This document shows positions 7,473 to 8,404 of a stretch of DNA of 8,404 nucleotides, piece by piece. The stretch's first letter is position 1. The number at the start of each line of letters is the position of its first letter. The translations under genes were made by a program, and so were the position numbers. Source of the stretch: an uncultured Bacteroidota bacterium (lineage in GTDB: Bacteria; Bacteroidota; Bacteroidia; Chitinophagales; Chitinophagaceae). The stretch lies in the NCBI GenBank assembly GCA_903912435.1, contig CAIWHI010000145.1:1-8404 (forward strand). The letters are read 5' to 3'. Under the pieces are notes generated by a model. The model was not told the origin of the DNA. It ran no database searches and saw only the letters and a list, made by a program, of their open reading frames with translations.

Positions 7473-8192
7473 TTATGATTTGGGAAATAACCTATCCCGC
7501 CGTTTTGAAATTTGCAGCTCAAATGCATAGTATAGAAACGATTAAAGTGCTATAACAATTGTCCTATACAATAAATAGATACCTAGAGCTCTTAATAGTG
7601 TGGATTGCTTATTCTCATGTAAGAAGGATATAAATATTAAAGTGAAATGCACCAGAAAAAGTGAAAAGGATATCCTGCTAATAGATCCAATACCTGAAGA
7701 TAAACAAATATTATAGATTATATCAATATTAGTAAAATAAGGCAAACTGAATGATAGAAAAATTGGCATTACTAATAACAGGAATGCATCTCTAATAAAT
7801 CTCAAATTCCCTGTAAAATTTGTGTAAAAATGAGTAAATACTTATTTGTAAAAAAATACAGAATAACATTTCCAATAACGGAAACATACAACAACTGTGT
7901 TTTATATTTTAGAAAAAGTGGTTTATTGAAATAACTAAGCCAGGCAAACAAAACGCCGTACATTAATGAATCTAAGCTGAAAAGGACTGCTTTTGGTTTG
8001 CACTCTTCAGGGTCATGGCCACTCATGGGATCAAAAGCATAAATAAATCTTACGTCCTGCAATACTAATTCATAGCCAATAAATATCCTTAGTAATAATT
8101 GTTGCCATGGTTTGTATGGGAAACTCAGCCTCGAAAAAATAGACTACCAAGGGAATGCCGATTATGGAGATGGAATCATGACGTTTATAATT
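7473..8192 (-). pseudogene. Decayed acyltransferase-3 (OafA/YrhL-like) membrane protein, C-terminal half only
   Basis: Two short frames (8062-7802 and 7805-7542, both opening only at TTG) are pieces of one gene. Family signs are LDSLMYGVLFAWLSYF, several hydrophobic membrane segments, and SRISFSLFLVH (family pattern S-x-x-S-Y-x-x-Y-L-x-H). Adding one T to the T5 run at 7830-7826 fuses them: YLLIF then YTNFTGNLRFIRDAF. After the TAA at 7544-7542 the same frame continues SFLYYAFELQISKRRDR and LFPKS to a TAA at 7475-7473, matching the family's Y-x-x-x-E-x-P...R end, with Gln in place of Pro. Upstream the frame runs to a stop at 8146-8144; removing one T from the T6 run at 8139-8134 joins it to IIGIPLVVYF. 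The N-terminal half with the catalytic His (R/H-rich LDGLRG...H region) is absent. Intact relatives, about 350-400 residues, O-acylate surface glycans. Homopolymer indels could be sequencing errors, but the nonsense codon and missing N-terminus argue for real decay. Confidence 0.8.
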
Positions 8193-8226
8193 TCAGTTTT
8201 ATGGAGATAGTTTAGTAATTCTATAA

Positions 8227-8257
8227 TTTACTGTATGGGAATTTGGGCTTATATTTG
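8227..8257 (+). promoter_or_regulatory. Bacteroidota-type promoter for the lipocalin-like gene
   Basis: TATATTTG at 8250-8257 is a perfect match to the -7 consensus TAnnTTTG. TTTA at 8227-8230 lies 19 bases upstream and differs by one base from the -33 TTTG. The spacing is canonical and the ATG follows 17 bases after the -7 element, predicting a very short leader. Confidence 0.5.
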
Positions 8258-8274
8258 CTTATAAAGTCTAAAAC

Positions 8275-8404
8275 ATGAGGCAGCTAAAATATTATTTTCT
8301 ATTAGTGATTCTTTTTTCGACCCAAAGCACCACCGCCCAAAATATCATAAATAAAGAACTGATTGGCACCTGGCATGTATATAAACAAGATATAAAAGGA
8401 CAAA
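8275..8404 (+). CDS. Secreted lipocalin-like protein, N-terminal part (3' truncated)
   Basis: An ATG at 8275 opens a frame that runs off the right edge, giving 43 residues. It begins with a Sec signal peptide (MRQLKYYFLLVILF core, likely cut near TTAQ, about residue 22) followed by INKELIGTWHVYKQD. The ELIGTW motif at the start of the mature chain is the G-x-W signature of Bacteroidota lipocalin-like proteins, small secreted or periplasmic beta-barrels thought to bind hydrophobic ligands. The barrel itself is outside the window, so the family call rests on this short motif and position alone. The candidate promoter just upstream suggests it is transcribed on its own and diverges from the acyltransferase remnant. 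The start is supported by the signal peptide beginning directly at this Met. Confidence 0.7.
   Translation, partial: MRQLKYYFLLVILFSTQSTTAQNIINKELIGTWHVYKQDIKGQ

Noticed and set aside
7542..8062. Two separate small membrane protein genes overlapping by four bases, like a translationally coupled pair.
   Set aside because: Both have only TTG starts, both carry parts of one acyltransferase-3 pattern, and the coding signal continues past both ends in shifted or stop-interrupted frames.
8147..8274. A missing N-terminal half of the acyltransferase hidden in shifted frames upstream of the remnant.
   Set aside because: A short SISI segment just before IPLVVYF vaguely recalls the family's W-S-L-x-x-E-E region, but I found no further family motif in any frame up to the next gene, so the N-terminal half appears to be lost.

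Overview
The window is an AT-rich segment that most likely comes from a member of the Bacteroidota (Chitinophagales/Sphingobacteriales-like). The main reason is the type IX secretion system (T9SS) C-terminal sorting domain, visible as a PNP-containing sequence in two proteins and as a weaker PNP-less version in a third. Bacteroidota-style promoter elements (TAnnTTTG) support this. No RNA genes, CRISPR array, insertion sequence or integrase were seen.

Layout from left to right. (1) The 3' end of a secreted T9SS-targeted protein, + strand, truncated by the window edge. (2) A complete secreted protein of 289 residues, + strand. Its Cys/Gln spacing recalls thioester-domain (TED/TQXA-like) surface proteins, and it ends in an Ig-like sorting-type domain. 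(3) A strong hairpin between convergent genes, probably a bidirectional terminator. (4) A very large (1887-residue) secreted subtilisin-like S8 protease on the - strand. It has a complete catalytic tetrad, a KP-43-like beta-sandwich after the catalytic domain, about nine accessory modules and a T9SS domain. (5) A decayed acyltransferase-3 (OafA/YrhL-type) gene on the - strand. It looks like two small overlapping ORFs, but joins into one remnant once two homopolymer frameshifts and one nonsense codon are allowed for. (6) The start of a small secreted lipocalin-like protein, + strand, truncated by the right edge, with a good candidate promoter.

Nearly everything intact is destined for the cell envelope or outside. 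The left half and centre encode T9SS cargo (adhesive or proteolytic); the right end holds a broken membrane acyltransferase and a lipocalin-like protein. The intact genes have separate control regions and opposite orientations, so this is a neighbourhood of independently expressed exported proteins and not an operon. I found no convincing new multi-gene system. The points most worth checking are the possible thioester domain, the duplicated module pair in the protease, and the pseudogene reconstruction.
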